Source: Pseudomonas campi (GTDB taxonomy: Bacteria; Pseudomonadota; Gammaproteobacteria; Pseudomonadales; Pseudomonadaceae). From it: a stretch of DNA of 64,000 nt. The stretch covers positions 992,001-1,056,000 of the forward strand of contig NZ_CP053697.2 in assembly GCF_013200955.2 (NCBI RefSeq), given 5' to 3'. The position numbers and the translations under genes are program-made. This document shows, one piece after another, positions 20,275-31,019 of this stretch. Below the pieces are notes generated by a model that worked only from the letters and a program-made list of their open reading frames with translations, made no database searches and was not told where the DNA came from. How positions within the stretch are numbered: position 1 is the first letter of the stretch; each line of letters opens with the position of its first letter.

Positions 20275-22188
20275 ATGGCCGCAAGACGCACACGCAAAGA
20301 TGACGGTAGCCAATGGACAGTCGCGGACAGCCGCAGCGTATATGGCATCCGCCATTGGGGCGCCGGCTTCTTCGCGATCAATGACCAAGGCCGCGTGGAA
20401 GTCCGCCCGAATGGCCCGCAGAGCGCGCCGATCGACCTCTATGCCCAGCTCGACGGCCTGCGCGAAAGCGGCCTGTCGCTGCCGTTGCTGGTGCGCTTCC
20501 CGGACATCCTGCAGTACCGCGTGCGCCAGCTGACCGGTGCCTTCGACGCCAGCATCGCGCGCCTGGAATACCAGAACCGCTACACCGCGCTGTACCCGAT
20601 CAAGGTCAACCAGCAGGAAGCGGTGGTGGAGAACATCATCGCCACCCAGGACGTGTCCATCGGCCTGGAGGCCGGCTCCAAGCCCGAGCTGATGGCCGTG
20701 CTGGCCCTGGCACCGAAGGGCGGCACCATCGTCTGCAACGGCTACAAGGACCGCGAGTTCATCCGTCTGGCCCTGATGGGGCAGAAGCTCGGCCACAACG
20801 TGTTCATCGTCATCGAGAAAGAGTCCGAGGTGCAGTTCGTCATCGACGAGGCGGCCGAACTCAAGGTCGCTCCGCAGATCGGCCTGCGCGTGCGCCTGTC
20901 GTCCCTGGCATCGAGCAAGTGGGCCGATACCGGTGGCGAGAAATCCAAGTTCGGCCTGTCCGCCGCCCAACTGTTGTCGGTGGTCGAACGCTTCAAGCAA
21001 GCCGGCCTGGACCAGGGCGTCCGTTTGCTGCACTTCCACATGGGCTCGCAGATCGCCAACATCGCCGACTACCGCAAGGGTTTCCGCGAGGCCATCCGCT
21101 ACTACGGTGAGCTGCGCGCCCTCGGCCTGCCGGTCGATCATATCGACGTCGGTGGCGGCCTGGGCGTCGACTACGACGGCACCCATTCGCGCAACGCCAG
21201 CTCGATCAACTACGACATGGAAGACTACGCCGATGCCGTGGTCGACATGCTCAAGGAATTCTGCGACCGCCAGGACATTCCCCACCCGCACATCTTCTCC
21301 GAGAGCGGCCGGGCGATGACCGCGCACCATGCGGTACTGCTGGTGCAGGTGACCGACGTGGAGAAGCACCACGACGAAGTGCCACGCATCGACACCAGTA
21401 TCGAGCAGCCGGAAGTGCTGCAGGTGCTGATCGACCTGCTCGGTGACAGCGATCCGGAAATGGTCGCCGAGACCTACTGGCGTGCCACCCACTACGTCAG
21501 CGAAGTGGCGGCGCAGTACTCCGCCGGCAAGCTCGACCTGCCGCAGAAGGCTCTGGCCGAGCAGTGCTACTTCGCCATCTGTCGGCGCCTGTACAACCAG
21601 CTCAAGGCCCGTCAGCGCTCGCACCGCCAGGTGCTCGACGAGCTCAACGACAAGCTGGCGGACAAGTACATCTGCAACTTCTCGGTGTTCCAGAGCCTGC
21701 CGGACACCTGGGCCATCGGCCAGATCCTGCCGATCCTGCCGTTGCACCGCCTGGATGAAGAGCCGCTGCGCCGCGCCGTGCTGCAGGACCTGACCTGCGA
21801 CTCCGACGGCAAGATCAACCAGTACGTCGACGAGCAGAGCATCGAGACCAGCCTGCCGGTGCACGAACTGCGCGACGGCGAGGACTATGTGCTGGGGATC
21901 TTCCTGGTCGGCGCCTACCAGGAAATTCTCGGCGACATGCACAACCTGTTCGGTGACACCGACTCGGTGAACATCTACCAGAACGCCGACGGCACCTCCT
22001 ACCACGCCGGGATCGAGACCCACGACACCATCGAGGACATGCTGCGCTACGTGCACCTGTCGCCCGAGGAGCTGATGAGCCACTACCGCGACAAGGTGGC
22101 CAGCGCCAAGCTCACTCCGCGCGAACGCACCCAGTTCCTCGACGCCCTGCGTTTGGGGCTGACCCGTTCGTCCTATCTGGCGACCTGA
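20275..22188 (+). CDS. speA: biosynthetic arginine decarboxylase
   Basis: 637 residues. A PLP enzyme that turns arginine into agmatine, the entry to putrescine synthesis. The PLP lysine is Lys110 in YPIKVNQQ; the barrel carries FHMGSQ and [12 protein letters not shown]; the second active-site motif CDSDGK is near residue 508. AGGAGA at 20264-20269 precedes the ATG at 20275; a TTG fifteen bases upstream would overlap this ribosome site and is less likely. It is monocistronic, ending at a terminator. Confidence 0.96.
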   Translation: MAARRTRKDDGSQWTVADSRSVYGIRHWGAGFFAINDQGRVEVRPNGPQSAPIDLYAQLDGLRESGLSLPLLVRFPDILQYRVRQLTGAFDASIARLEYQNRYTALYPIKVNQQEAVVENIIATQDVSIGLEAGSKPELMAVLALAPKGGTIVCNGYKDREFIRLALMGQKLGHNVFIVIEKESEVQFVIDEAAELKVAPQIGLRVRLSSLASSKWADTGGEKSKFGLSAAQLLSVVERFKQAGLDQGVRLLHFHMGSQIANIADYRKGFREAIRYYGELRALGLPVDHIDVGGGLGVDYDGTHSRNASSINYDMEDYADAVVDMLKEFCDRQDIPHPHIFSESGRAMTAHHAVLLVQVTDVEKHHDEVPRIDTSIEQPEVLQVLIDLLGDSDPEMVAETYWRATHYVSEVAAQYSAGKLDLPQKALAEQCYFAICRRLYNQLKARQRSHRQVLDELNDKLADKYICNFSVFQSLPDTWAIGQILPILPLHRLDEEPLRRAVLQDLTCDSDGKINQYVDEQSIETSLPVHELRDGEDYVLGIFLVGAYQEILGDMHNLFGDTDSVNIYQNADGTSYHAGIETHDTIEDMLRYVHLSPEELMSHYRDKVASAKLTPRERTQFLDALRLGLTRSSYLAT

Positions 22189-22222
22189 GCCGACGGTTCT
22201 TGCTGTCGCAGCGTTAAATAAG

Positions 22223-22248
22223 AAGCCCGGCGTATGCCGGGCTTTTTT
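22223..22248 (+). terminator. speA intrinsic terminator
   Basis: AAGCCCGGC-GTAT-GCCGGGCTT followed by a run of six T, 35 bp past the speA stop codon. Confidence 0.93.
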
Positions 22249-22254
22249 GTCTGC

Positions 22255-22306
22255 GTAGCCCGGATGCAATCCGGGACGGGAATTCCCCGGATTGCATCCG
22301 GGCTAC
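22255..22306. repeat. GTAGCCCGGATGCAATCCGG palindromic repeat
   Basis: GTAGCCCGGATGCAATCCGG at the left and its complement ending at 22306 enclose a short spacer. A second copy with the same arms is at 63893-63951. It lies between the speA terminator and the convergent DUF2214 gene. Confidence 0.85.
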
Positions 22307-22309
22307 AAC

Positions 22310-22759
22310 CTAGCTGCCGAAACCGCGTGCCATCAGGCTGGCAAGGAAGGGCAGGCAGACCAGCAACAGCAGCTCCAGGCGGATCACCCAGATCGTGCGT
22401 TTGGCGATCGCTGGGCTGATCTGCGGCGCCTTGCCGGCCAGCAGGTCGTTGCGCCAGTTGAAGAAGGTCAGGGTCGGCAGGGCCGAGATCAGGCCGATCA
22501 GCAGGAACAGGCCGACCTTGGCGTGGAACAGACCGTTGTGCAGGTAGTAGTCCAGGCCCTTGCCGAACCACAGCACTCGGGCAACGCCGGTGACCAGTAC
22601 CAGGCCGGCGCTGACGCCGTAGGCGATGTCGATGCGCAGCAGGCGCTGAGCGCTGGCGACGTCCATCTGCGGCTTGAACAGCAGGTGCTCGGCGGTCAGC
22701 AGGGCGAACAGGACGAAGATCGACAGGTAGTGCAGGCTGGCGGCAATCGCGTCGGCCAT
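22310..22759 (-). CDS. DUF2214 family membrane protein
   Basis: 149 residues with four predicted membrane helices (starting SLHYLSIFVLFALLTAEHLL) and the conserved YGVSAGLVLVTGVARVLWFGKG segment of DUF2214. Function unknown. An ATG start is preceded by GGAG. It lies 20 bp downstream of a diguanylate cyclase gene on the same strand and is probably co-transcribed with it. Confidence 0.85.
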   Translation of the reverse strand: MADAIAASLHYLSIFVLFALLTAEHLLFKPQMDVASAQRLLRIDIAYGVSAGLVLVTGVARVLWFGKGLDYYLHNGLFHAKVGLFLLIGLISALPTLTFFNWRNDLLAGKAPQISPAIAKRTIWVIRLELLLLVCLPFLASLMARGFGS

Positions 22760-22779
22760 GGAGTGCTCCTCGTGGTAGG

Positions 22780-23808
22780 TCAGGCGGCGTGGACCGTTCT
22801 GTTACGGCCCTGGTGCTTGGCAAGGTACAGCGCGCTGTCGGCGCGTTCCAGCAGCGAGGCCGGGTTCTCTCCGGGCGCCGCAATGGCGGTACCGATGCTG
22901 CTGGTCACCGTATGGCTGAGCGTGCCGATGCTCATCGGCGTGGCGGCAATGGCCTGGCGGACGCGCTCGGCGATGTGCTGCAGCTCGCTGGCGTCGTGCA
23001 CGCTGACCAGGGCGACGAACTCCTCGCCACCCAGGCGCACCAGCAGATCATCCGGGCGCAGGGCGGCGCTCATGCGCCGTGCGCTTTCCCACAGCACCTG
23101 GTCGCCGCCGCCATGGCCGAACTGGTCGTTGACCTGCTTGAAGTGGTCGAGGTCGCAATAGATTGCGGCGAGCTGCAAGCCTTGCTCCATCGCACTGGCC
23201 AGCTCGCGCGGGTAGAACTCATTGAAGCCGGCGCGGTTCCACAGCTGGGTCAGCGGGTCGATCAGTGCCTTGCGTTGTTCGCGGCTGACCGCCTGGCGCA
23301 ACGTGTGGGCGTGCTGGCTGACATTGCGTAGATGCAGGTAACCCTCGACCAGCGTGGCCAGGTCGCGCAGGCGCAGCCGCTCCGCTGGGTCGAGGCCGCG
23401 TGGCTGCGGATGCAGCAGGCAGAGCGTGCCGATCGGTTGGTTGTCGCGGCTGTAGAGCGGCTGGCCGGCGTAGAAGCGGATAAAGGGCGCGCCGACCACC
23501 ACCGGGTTGTCGCAGAAGCGCACGTCGAGATGGGCGTCCTCGACGACCAGCGGACTGCGCGCTGCCACCGCATGGCCACAGAAGGAAATGTCCCGCGGGG
23601 TTTCGGCCAGGTCCAGGCCCGTGCGCGCCTTGAACCATTGGCGGTCACGATCAACCAGGCTGATCAGCACGGTATCGACGCCGAACAGTTCACGGGTCAG
23701 GCGCACCAGGGTGTCGAGATACAGCTCGGCGGGGGTGTCGAGCAGATCGAGGTCATCCAGCGCCTGTTGGCGAAGGGCTTCATCGGGAGGGCAGGGAGCA
23801 GGCAGCAT
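22780..23808 (-). CDS. GAF-GGDEF diguanylate cyclase
   Basis: 342 residues. An N-terminal GAF domain (about 25-160; FCGHAVAARSPLVVEDAHLD) is joined by a helical linker to a GGDEF domain with RLGGEEFVALVS near residue 257. RPDD five residues before GGEEF fits the product-inhibition site, so the enzyme should be active and feedback-controlled. No membrane segments, hence cytosolic. It stops 20 bp before the DUF2214 gene and starts 12 bp after the MATE gene, giving a three-gene minus-strand run. Confidence 0.9.
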   Translation of the reverse strand: MLPAPCPPDEALRQQALDDLDLLDTPAELYLDTLVRLTRELFGVDTVLISLVDRDRQWFKARTGLDLAETPRDISFCGHAVAARSPLVVEDAHLDVRFCDNPVVVGAPFIRFYAGQPLYSRDNQPIGTLCLLHPQPRGLDPAERLRLRDLATLVEGYLHLRNVSQHAHTLRQAVSREQRKALIDPLTQLWNRAGFNEFYPRELASAMEQGLQLAAIYCDLDHFKQVNDQFGHGGGDQVLWESARRMSAALRPDDLLVRLGGEEFVALVSVHDASELQHIAERVRQAIAATPMSIGTLSHTVTSSIGTAIAAPGENPASLLERADSALYLAKHQGRNRTVHAA

Positions 23809-23820
23809 TCTTGTCTCCGT

Positions 23821-25167
23821 TTAGTGCGGTGGAGCCAGCCAGGCATCCCGGCGCTGCAGGCGCCACGCCAGGATGGCCAGGCTCAGGCCGCGCATCAGCA
23901 TAAAACATAGCAAAGCCAGCCACAGGCCGTGATTGCCCAGGCCTTGCAGCAGCCAACCCAGCGGCAGGGCCAGGGCCACGCTGGCGAGCATGGCATTGCG
24001 CATTTCCCGGGCGCGGGTGGCGCCGATGAACAGGCCGTCGAGCAGGTAGCTCCACACTCCCAGCAGCGGTAGAACGGCCAGGTAGGGCAGGTACTGATAG
24101 GCCACTGCGCGTACCGCAGGGATGTCACTCTGCAGATTGACGAACAGTTCGCCGCCGGCGAGAAACAGCAGGGCAAAAGCCAGGCTGGCGAGCAGCGCCC
24201 AGCCGCTGGCGACCACCAGCGAGCGGCGCAAGGCCAGGCGGTCAGCGGCACCGATGGCGTGCCCGCACAGCGCCTCCACCGCATGGGCCAGGCCGTCCAG
24301 GGCGAAGGCGGCGAGCAGCAGGCCGTTGAGCAGCAGGGCATTGGCCGCCACCGTGGCGTCACCGAGGCGGGTGCCCTGCACGGTGACCAGGAAGAACACC
24401 AGGTGCAGGGCCAGGGTGCGGATCAGGATGTCGCGGTTGACCGCCAGCAGTGCGTGCCAGCTGCGCCACTGTTTAAGGGCTGCCCCGTCGAGTCGTCCGG
24501 GGTGATGGCGCAGGGCTTGAGCGGCCAGCAGCAGACCGAGCAGGGCGCCGCTCCATTCGGCCAGCACCGAGGCCCGCGCGGAGCCGACCACGCCCCACTC
24601 CAGACCGAGCACGAACCACAGGTTGAGCAGGATGTTCAGCAGGTTGGTGCTCAGCATGACGGCCAGCGCGCCGCGGGCGCGTTGCGTACCCAGCAGCCAG
24701 CCGATCAGGGCGGAACTGGCCAGGGTGGCCGGCAAGCCGAACAGCCGAGCGTGGAAGAACTCGCGGGCCAGGCTGGCCAACTCCGCCGAGGGCTGCATCA
24801 GGTTCAGGGCCAGGCCGCTCAGCGGCACGGCCAGCAGCGCCAGCAGCAGCGACAGACCACCCACCAGCAGCAGGCTTTGCAGCAGCACCTGGCGCAGCGC
24901 CGTGCCATCGCCACGGCCACAGGCCTGGGCGGCGAAGCCGGTGGCGCTCATGCGCAGGATGCCGAACACGCCGACCAGCATGGCATACAGGCTGGCACCA
25001 ACCACCACCGCACCGAGCTGATGGGCATGCGGCAGGTGACCGATCACGGCGGTGTCGACCAGTGCCACCAGCGGTACCGACAGGTTGGACAGGATCATCG
25101 GCAGGGCCAGGGCCCAGACCCGCCGATGGGTCGGGGCGTGGCGCCAGGCGTCGAGCAGGGCGGACAT
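23821..25167 (-). CDS. MATE family efflux transporter, DinF type
   Basis: 448 residues with twelve predicted membrane helices. The opening ALPMILSNLSVPLVALVDTAVIGHLP is the DinF-branch signature. MATE proteins export cations or drugs in exchange for sodium or protons; the substrate is not predictable. I chose the ATG at 25167 because DinF proteins begin a few residues before this motif; an ATG at 25221 would add 18 atypical residues. Confidence 0.9.
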   Translation of the reverse strand: MSALLDAWRHAPTHRRVWALALPMILSNLSVPLVALVDTAVIGHLPHAHQLGAVVVGASLYAMLVGVFGILRMSATGFAAQACGRGDGTALRQVLLQSLLLVGGLSLLLALLAVPLSGLALNLMQPSAELASLAREFFHARLFGLPATLASSALIGWLLGTQRARGALAVMLSTNLLNILLNLWFVLGLEWGVVGSARASVLAEWSGALLGLLLAAQALRHHPGRLDGAALKQWRSWHALLAVNRDILIRTLALHLVFFLVTVQGTRLGDATVAANALLLNGLLLAAFALDGLAHAVEALCGHAIGAADRLALRRSLVVASGWALLASLAFALLFLAGGELFVNLQSDIPAVRAVAYQYLPYLAVLPLLGVWSYLLDGLFIGATRAREMRNAMLASVALALPLGWLLQGLGNHGLWLALLCFMLMRGLSLAILAWRLQRRDAWLAPPH

Positions 25168-25352
25168 GGGCAGTACCGGCAAAAGGCCGATTATAGGCAG
25201 GCCAGATAGGGCATAGCGCATTTGTGACTAGCGCCGCCAGCCGATAGCTGCAAGTGTTGTAGCCGAGCCCGCTCGGGCGCGCAGGCAGCTGGCTAGACTT
25301 GTCTGTACCAGCAGTGAGTGCCGCGCAGCCGTGGCGGCCGAGGAGGTGCAAC

Positions 25353-25817
25353 ATGCATGTGGCCGAAACCCTGGCCCGTAGTCTGCAACGGGCCGAATGT
25401 CAGTACGATCTGGTCGAGCATGATCACTCGGCGACCAGCCTGGAGTCGGCGCGCAAGGCCGGCGTTCCCGCCTCGCGCATGGCCAAGCCGATCATCCTCG
25501 ACGACCGCCGTGGGCACTACCTGATGGCCGTGGTGCCGGCCAACCGGCAGCTGGATCTGGGCAAGGTGCACAAGGGCCCCTGGCGCTGGCAGCTGACCAG
25601 CGAACAGAGCCTCGGCGGGCTGTTCCGCGACTGCGAGCGCGGTGCCGTGCCGGCCCTTGGCGAGGCCTATGGCATGGGCATGCTGATCGACCCGGCGCTG
25701 GCGCGGCAGGCCGACATCTACTTGGAGGCCGGCGACCACGAAAGCCTGGTGCACCTGTCGATCGACGAGTTCTTCAAGCTGGCGCCCAATGCTCAGTTGT
25801 GCGAGCTGAGTGTCTGA
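25353..25817 (+). CDS. YbaK/EbsC-type aminoacyl-tRNA deacylase
   Basis: 154 residues. The YbaK/ProX fold is recognisable from HSATSLESARKAGVPASRMAKPIILDD and the later MGMLIDPALARQADIYLEAGDHESLVHLS. Members remove mischarged amino acids from tRNA; the exact substrate is unknown for this branch. AGGAGG at 25341-25346 fixes the ATG at 25353. It is divergent from the MATE gene and stands alone. Confidence 0.9.
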   Translation: MHVAETLARSLQRAECQYDLVEHDHSATSLESARKAGVPASRMAKPIILDDRRGHYLMAVVPANRQLDLGKVHKGPWRWQLTSEQSLGGLFRDCERGAVPALGEAYGMGMLIDPALARQADIYLEAGDHESLVHLSIDEFFKLAPNAQLCELSV

Positions 25818-26026
25818 GCCAGCGCGGCGCACAGCTTCTGGCGGACACCTTGGCGTGAGCGTGCGCGACGGGTTGCAGGGCATCGGCAACCCGCAAGTTG
25901 CTGGTGGCCTGCGAGGCCTCTGCCAATACCGGCTATCCATTCATGATCCCGGCCTAGATCACGCCTGCGCAAGCGGGCTTCGGCTATAGTTTCGCTCCTC
26001 TGCCTTGCCCGCTTTGGGAGCCTGCT

Positions 26027-29000
26027 ATGCCGAACAAAGGACTGCTTCTGGCCCTCGCACTGACGCTGCTCAGTGCCTGCGATTCTTCCACTCCCGATGT
26101 GCCCAGCGCCGACCGCCCCGTCGCGCAGCAGGACGCGGCAAGGCCGGCGGCGGATGTCGAGGCGCTGGCCAAGCGCTATGCCGGGCGCCAGTTGAGTGTG
26201 GCCGATGCCTCGGAAGTGCAGCTCGACGGCGCCAGTGTGCTGTCGGTGACCTTCAGCGTGCCGCTCGATCCCGAGCAGGACTTCGCCGCCAAGCTGCATC
26301 TGGTCGACAAGAAAAGCGGCAAGGTCGACGGCGCCTGGGAGCTGTCCGACAACCTGATGGAACTGCGCCTGCGCCACCTCGAACCGCAGCGCAGCCTGCT
26401 GCTGACCGTCGATGCCGGCCTGCGTGGAGTCAATGCCAGCGAACTGGCCGCGGAATACAGCTCGCAGATCGATACCCGCGACATGCAGCCCACAGTCGGC
26501 TTCGCCAGCCGTGGCTCGTTGCTGCCGACCCGTCTGGCCGAAGGCCTGCCGGTGATCGCGCTGAACGTCGACAAGGTCAACGTAGAATTCTTCCGCATCC
26601 GCCAGGAAGCGCTGCCGAGCTTTCTCAGCCAGTGGGGGCGCAGCTCCAATATCAGCACCTGGGAATCCCGCGAGCTGCTGCCGATGGCCGAGCTGGTCTA
26701 TGGCGGCCGTTTCGACCTCAACCCGGCGCGCAATACCCGCGAAACCCTGCTGCTGCCGATTGCCGGTCTGGAGCCGTTCAAACAGCCGGGCGTGTACCTG
26801 GCGGTGATGCGCGAGGCCGGCACCTACAACTACACGCAGCCGGCGACCCTGTTCACCCTCAGTGATATCGGCCTGTCGGTGCACCGTTACCGCGGCCGCC
26901 TGGATGTCTTCACCCAGGCCCTGGAAGGAGGCGCGGCGCAGGCCGACGTGACCCTGGAACTGCTCAGCGACAAGGGCCAGGTGATCGGCGAAGGCAGCAC
27001 CGACAGCAGCGGCCACGCCGAGCTGAGCCTGCCCGATAACGCCGCCCTGCTGCTCGCCCGCCAGGGCGAGCAGACCAGCCTGCTCAACCTCAGCGGCCCG
27101 GCCCTGGACCTGGCCGAGTTCGATATCGGCGGCGAGATCCCCAACCCGCTGCAGTTGTTCGTGTTCGGCCCGCGCGATCTGTATCGCCCCGGTGAGACCG
27201 TGCTGCTCAACGCCTTGCTGCGCGATGCCGATGGCCGCGCGGTCAAGCCGCAGCCGGTGAATGTGGAAGTGCGTCGCCCGGATGAGCAGGTCAGCCGCAA
27301 GTTCGTCTGGCAGCCGGGCGAGGATGGCCTCTATCAATACCAGCTGCAGCTGGCCGGCGAGGCGCCGACCGGACGCTGGCAACTGCTGCTGGATGTCGGC
27401 AGCGGGCACAGCCAGATCTACGAATTCCTCGTCGAGGACTTCCTGCCCGAACGCCTGGCCCTGGAGCTCAAGGGCAGCGAGACGCCGATCGCACCGAGCG
27501 ACGAGGCGCAGTTCCAGGTCGAGGGTCGTTACCTGTACGGCGCGCCGGCGTCCGGCAACCGCCTGACCGGCCAGGTCTACGTGCGGCCGCTGCGCGAGGC
27601 GGTGAAGGCGCTGCCTGGCTACCAGTTCGGCTCGCTCACCGAGGAGGAGCTGAGCCAGGATCTCGAGCTGGAGGAAACCAGCCTGGATGCCGAGGGCAAG
27701 ACTGTTATCCAGGTGGAAAACCGCTGGGCCGAGGCCAAGTCACCGCTGCAGCTGATCGTCCAGGCCAGCCTGCAGGAGTCCGGTGGCCGGCCGATCACCC
27801 GGCGCCTGGTGCAACCGGTATGGCCGGCCGAGCGCCTGCCCGGTGTGCGCGGCCTGTTCGAGGGCGAGGAGGTGGATGGCGACAGCCTGGTCGAATTCGA
27901 GCTGCTGGTCGCCGATCCGGCGGGCAACAAGCTGGCCGCCGAGCAGCTCAACGTGCGCTTTATCCGCGAGCGCCGTGACTACTACTGGAGCTTCTCCGAA
28001 GGCGAAGGCTGGAATTACCACTACAACGAGAAGTTCCTCAACCTGGCCGAGGAAAACATCAGCGTCGCCGCCGGCGGCACGGCCAAGGTCAGTTTCCCGG
28101 TGGAGTGGGGCCCGTACCGCATCGAAGTCACCGACGCCGAGACCGGCATCATGAGCAGCCTGCGGGTGTGGGCCGGTTATTCCTGGCAGGACAACACCGA
28201 CGGCGGTGCGGTGCGTCCGGACCAGGTCAAACTGGCTCTCGACAAGCCGGCCTACAGTGCCGGCGACACAGCCACGGTCACCGTTACCCCGCCGGTAGCC
28301 GGCAGTGGCTACCTGCTGGTGGAGTCCAGTGACGGTCCGCTGTGGTGGCAGGAAATCGAGGTGCCGGCCGAAGGCAAGGCCTTCGACATTGCCCTGGACG
28401 ACGAGTGGGCGCGGCATGACCTGTACATCAGCGCCCTGGTGATCCGCCCCGGCGAGCGCAAGGCGGGCGCCACGCCCAAGCGCGCCGTGGGCCTGCTGCA
28501 CCTGCCGTTCGAACGCGGCCCGCGCAAGCTGCAGCTGAGCCTCAGTGCGCCGGAGAAGATGCGCCCGCAGCAGCCGCTGAAGGTGCAAATCCAGGCGAAG
28601 AACGCCGACGGCAGCGTACCGAGCGAGGTGCGGGTGCTGGTGGCGGCGGTGGATGTCGGCATCCTCAATATCACCGAGTACCCGACGCCCGACCCCTTCG
28701 CCCAGTTCTTCGGGCGCAAGGCCTACGGCGCCGACCAGCTGGATGTCTACGGCCAGCTGATTGAGGCCGGTCAGGGGCGCCTGGCCAGCCTGGCCTTCGG
28801 CGGTGATGCGGCGCTGGCCAAGGGCGGCAAGCGCCCGGATACCAGCATCACCATCGTCGCCCAACAGAGCCTGCCGGTGCAGCTGGATGCCCAGGGCCGG
28901 GGCGAAGTCAGCCTGGATATTCCCGACTTCAATGGCGAGCTGCGCCTGATGGCCCAGGCCTGGACCGACGAGCGCTACGGCATGGCCGAGGGCAAGACGG

Positions 29001-30928
29001 TGGTAGCCGCGCCGCTGGTGGCCGAACTGTCGGCGCCGCGCTTCCTCGCCGGCGGCGATGAAACCACCGTGGCCCTGGACCTGACCAACCTGTCCGGCAC
29101 CACGCAGAAACTCGATGTGCAGCTTAGCGCCGAGGGGCAGTTGGCCTTGAGCGAAACCCCTGGCGGGCATACCGCACCGATTCAGCTCGACCAGGGCCAG
29201 CGCACCACCCTGCGTATCCCGGTGCGTGCCGCCGGCGGCTTCGGCGCCGGCGTGCTGCGCGTCAGCGTGCAGGGCCTGAGCTTGCCGGGCGAGAACCTGC
29301 CGCCGTTCAGTCGCACCTGGCGCATCGGTGTGCGTCCGGCCTGGCCGGCGCAGCAGCAGATGTTCCGCAGCGTGCTCAAGGGAGAACGCTGGAGCCTGCC
29401 TGCCGGCACCCTGGCGGCCTTCGAACCGGCCGGGCTGGAGGCGCTGCTTAGCGTGTCCAGTCGTCCGCCGCTCAATCTGGCCGAGCAGATCCGTGCCCTC
29501 AAGGCCTATCCCTACGGCTGCCTGGAGCAGACCACCAGCGGCCTGTACCCCTCGCTGTACGCCGATGCTGCCACCCTCAAGCGGCTCGGCCTGGAAGGCG
29601 AGCCTGAAGAGCAGCGGCGACGCTCGATCGAGATCGGCATCGAGCGTCTGCTTGGCATGCAGCGCTACAACGGCAGCTTCGGTCTGTGGGGCAGCGACAG
29701 CGACGAGGAATACTGGCTGACCGCCTATGTCACCGACTTCCTCCTGCGCGCCCGCGAGCAAGGCTTCGCCGTGCCCGCCGAGCCGCTGAAGAAGGCCAGC
29801 GAGCGCCTGCTGCGCTACCTGCAGGAGCGCAACCTGATCGAAGTCGGCTACAGCGAAAACCTCGACCACACCCGCTTTGCCGTGCAGGCCTACGCCGGTT
29901 ACGTGCTGGCGCGCAGTCAGCAGGCGCCGCTGGGCGCCCTGCGTGCGCTGTACGAGCGGCGCAGTGAGTCGCAGTCCGGCCTGCCGCTGGTACACCTGGC
30001 GGTGGCCCTGCAGAAGATGGGCGACAAGCCGCGTGCCGACGAGGCGCTGGCCGTGGGCATGGCGCAGGGTCGCAATCGCGAGGACTGGCTGGCCGACTAC
30101 GGCAGCCCGCTGCGCGACCAGGCACTGATCTACGCCCTGCTGGAGGAGAATGACCTGGCCGCCGGCACGCGCGAGCAACTGCTGTTCGAACTGGCCGAGG
30201 AGCGGGCGCTGCAGGACTACCTGTCGACCCAGGAGCGCAACTCGCTGTTCCTCGCCGGCCGTAGCCTGGTCAAACAGCCGGAGAAGGACTGGAACGCCGT
30301 GCTGGAAGTCGCCGGCCAGCTGCGCGAGCTGAGTAACAGCCAGCCGGCCCTGCTGCTGCAGGGCGCGGGTCTGGGCGAGCCGCTGAGCCTGAGCAATCCG
30401 GGCGAGCAGAGCCTGTACCAGCAACTGACCCTGTCCGGTTACCCGGCCCAGGCACCGCGGGCGGGGGGCAACAACCTGAGCATCGAACGCGACTACTACG
30501 ACCTCGGTGGCAACGCGCTGGACCTGAACAATCTGCAAAGCGGCCAGCTGGTGCTGGTGCACCTGGCGGTGCGCGCCGATGAGCGGGTGCCGGATGCCCT
30601 GCTGGTCGACCTGCTACCGGCGGGCCTGGAGCTGGAAAACCAGAATCTGGCGCAGAGCGCCGCCAGCCTGGACGACGCCAGCAGCGCGGTGAAGGAGTGG
30701 CAGAAGTCGATGCAGAACGCCGCAATCAAACACCAGGAATTCCGCGACGACCGCTACGTGGCGGCGCTGGATGTGAATGGCTACGACACCACCCACCTGC
30801 TGTACCTGGCCCGCGCCGTGACGCCCGGCACCTACCGGGTGCCGCCGCCGCAAGTGGAGTCGATGTACCGTCCAGCCTGGAAGGCCCAGGGCGAGACGCC
30901 GGAGAAATTGGTGGTGCGGGGGCGCTGA
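26027..30928 (+). CDS. bacterial alpha-2-macroglobulin lipoprotein (YfhM type)
   Basis: 1633 residues. The lipobox LLSAC (Cys about 18) makes it a lipoprotein, probably in the periplasm. Macroglobulin domains run through the protein; the bait and alpha-2-macroglobulin regions lie mid-protein. The thioester motif GCLEQ is at about residue 1165, followed by the alpha-alpha toroid TED domain (YNGSFGLWGSDSDEEYWLTAYV). These proteins are thought to trap proteases entering the periplasm. As in Enterobacteria, it is paired with a penicillin-binding protein 1C gene, here separated by a repeat and nuclease cassette of about 1.1 kb. GGGAG precedes the ATG. Confidence 0.93.
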   Translation: MPNKGLLLALALTLLSACDSSTPDVPSADRPVAQQDAARPAADVEALAKRYAGRQLSVADASEVQLDGASVLSVTFSVPLDPEQDFAAKLHLVDKKSGKVDGAWELSDNLMELRLRHLEPQRSLLLTVDAGLRGVNASELAAEYSSQIDTRDMQPTVGFASRGSLLPTRLAEGLPVIALNVDKVNVEFFRIRQEALPSFLSQWGRSSNISTWESRELLPMAELVYGGRFDLNPARNTRETLLLPIAGLEPFKQPGVYLAVMREAGTYNYTQPATLFTLSDIGLSVHRYRGRLDVFTQALEGGAAQADVTLELLSDKGQVIGEGSTDSSGHAELSLPDNAALLLARQGEQTSLLNLSGPALDLAEFDIGGEIPNPLQLFVFGPRDLYRPGETVLLNALLRDADGRAVKPQPVNVEVRRPDEQVSRKFVWQPGEDGLYQYQLQLAGEAPTGRWQLLLDVGSGHSQIYEFLVEDFLPERLALELKGSETPIAPSDEAQFQVEGRYLYGAPASGNRLTGQVYVRPLREAVKALPGYQFGSLTEEELSQDLELEETSLDAEGKTVIQVENRWAEAKSPLQLIVQASLQESGGRPITRRLVQPVWPAERLPGVRGLFEGEEVDGDSLVEFELLVADPAGNKLAAEQLNVRFIRERRDYYWSFSEGEGWNYHYNEKFLNLAEENISVAAGGTAKVSFPVEWGPYRIEVTDAETGIMSSLRVWAGYSWQDNTDGGAVRPDQVKLALDKPAYSAGDTATVTVTPPVAGSGYLLVESSDGPLWWQEIEVPAEGKAFDIALDDEWARHDLYISALVIRPGERKAGATPKRAVGLLHLPFERGPRKLQLSLSAPEKMRPQQPLKVQIQAKNADGSVPSEVRVLVAAVDVGILNITEYPTPDPFAQFFGRKAYGADQLDVYGQLIEAGQGRLASLAFGGDAALAKGGKRPDTSITIVAQQSLPVQLDAQGRGEVSLDIPDFNGELRLMAQAWTDERYGMAEGKTVVAAPLVAELSAPRFLAGGDETTVALDLTNLSGTTQKLDVQLSAEGQLALSETPGGHTAPIQLDQGQRTTLRIPVRAAGGFGAGVLRVSVQGLSLPGENLPPFSRTWRIGVRPAWPAQQQMFRSVLKGERWSLPAGTLAAFEPAGLEALLSVSSRPPLNLAEQIRALKAYPYGCLEQTTSGLYPSLYADAATLKRLGLEGEPEEQRRRSIEIGIERLLGMQRYNGSFGLWGSDSDEEYWLTAYVTDFLLRAREQGFAVPAEPLKKASERLLRYLQERNLIEVGYSENLDHTRFAVQAYAGYVLARSQQAPLGALRALYERRSESQSGLPLVHLAVALQKMGDKPRADEALAVGMAQGRNREDWLADYGSPLRDQALIYALLEENDLAAGTREQLLFELAEERALQDYLSTQERNSLFLAGRSLVKQPEKDWNAVLEVAGQLRELSNSQPALLLQGAGLGEPLSLSNPGEQSLYQQLTLSGYPAQAPRAGGNNLSIERDYYDLGGNALDLNNLQSGQLVLVHLAVRADERVPDALLVDLLPAGLELENQNLAQSAASLDDASSAVKEWQKSMQNAAIKHQEFRDDRYVAALDVNGYDTTHLLYLARAVTPGTYRVPPPQVESMYRPAWKAQGETPEKLVVRGR

Positions 30929-30940
30929 GGGGCATGTTTT

Positions 30941-30977
30941 CCCTCTCCCCAACCCTCTCCCATAAATGGGAGAGGGG
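30941..30977. repeat. CCCTCTCCC palindromic repeat, copy 1
   Basis: Two direct CCCTCTCCC arms followed by ATAAAT and GGGAGAGGG: the double-arm plus hairpin unit found about ten times in the window. It begins 13 bp after the macroglobulin stop codon, where it could also serve as an mRNA 3' hairpin. Confidence 0.85.
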
Positions 30978-31019
30978 GCAGGCCGTGCCTGGGGTGTGGC
31001 TATGCGTTGCCGCAAGCTA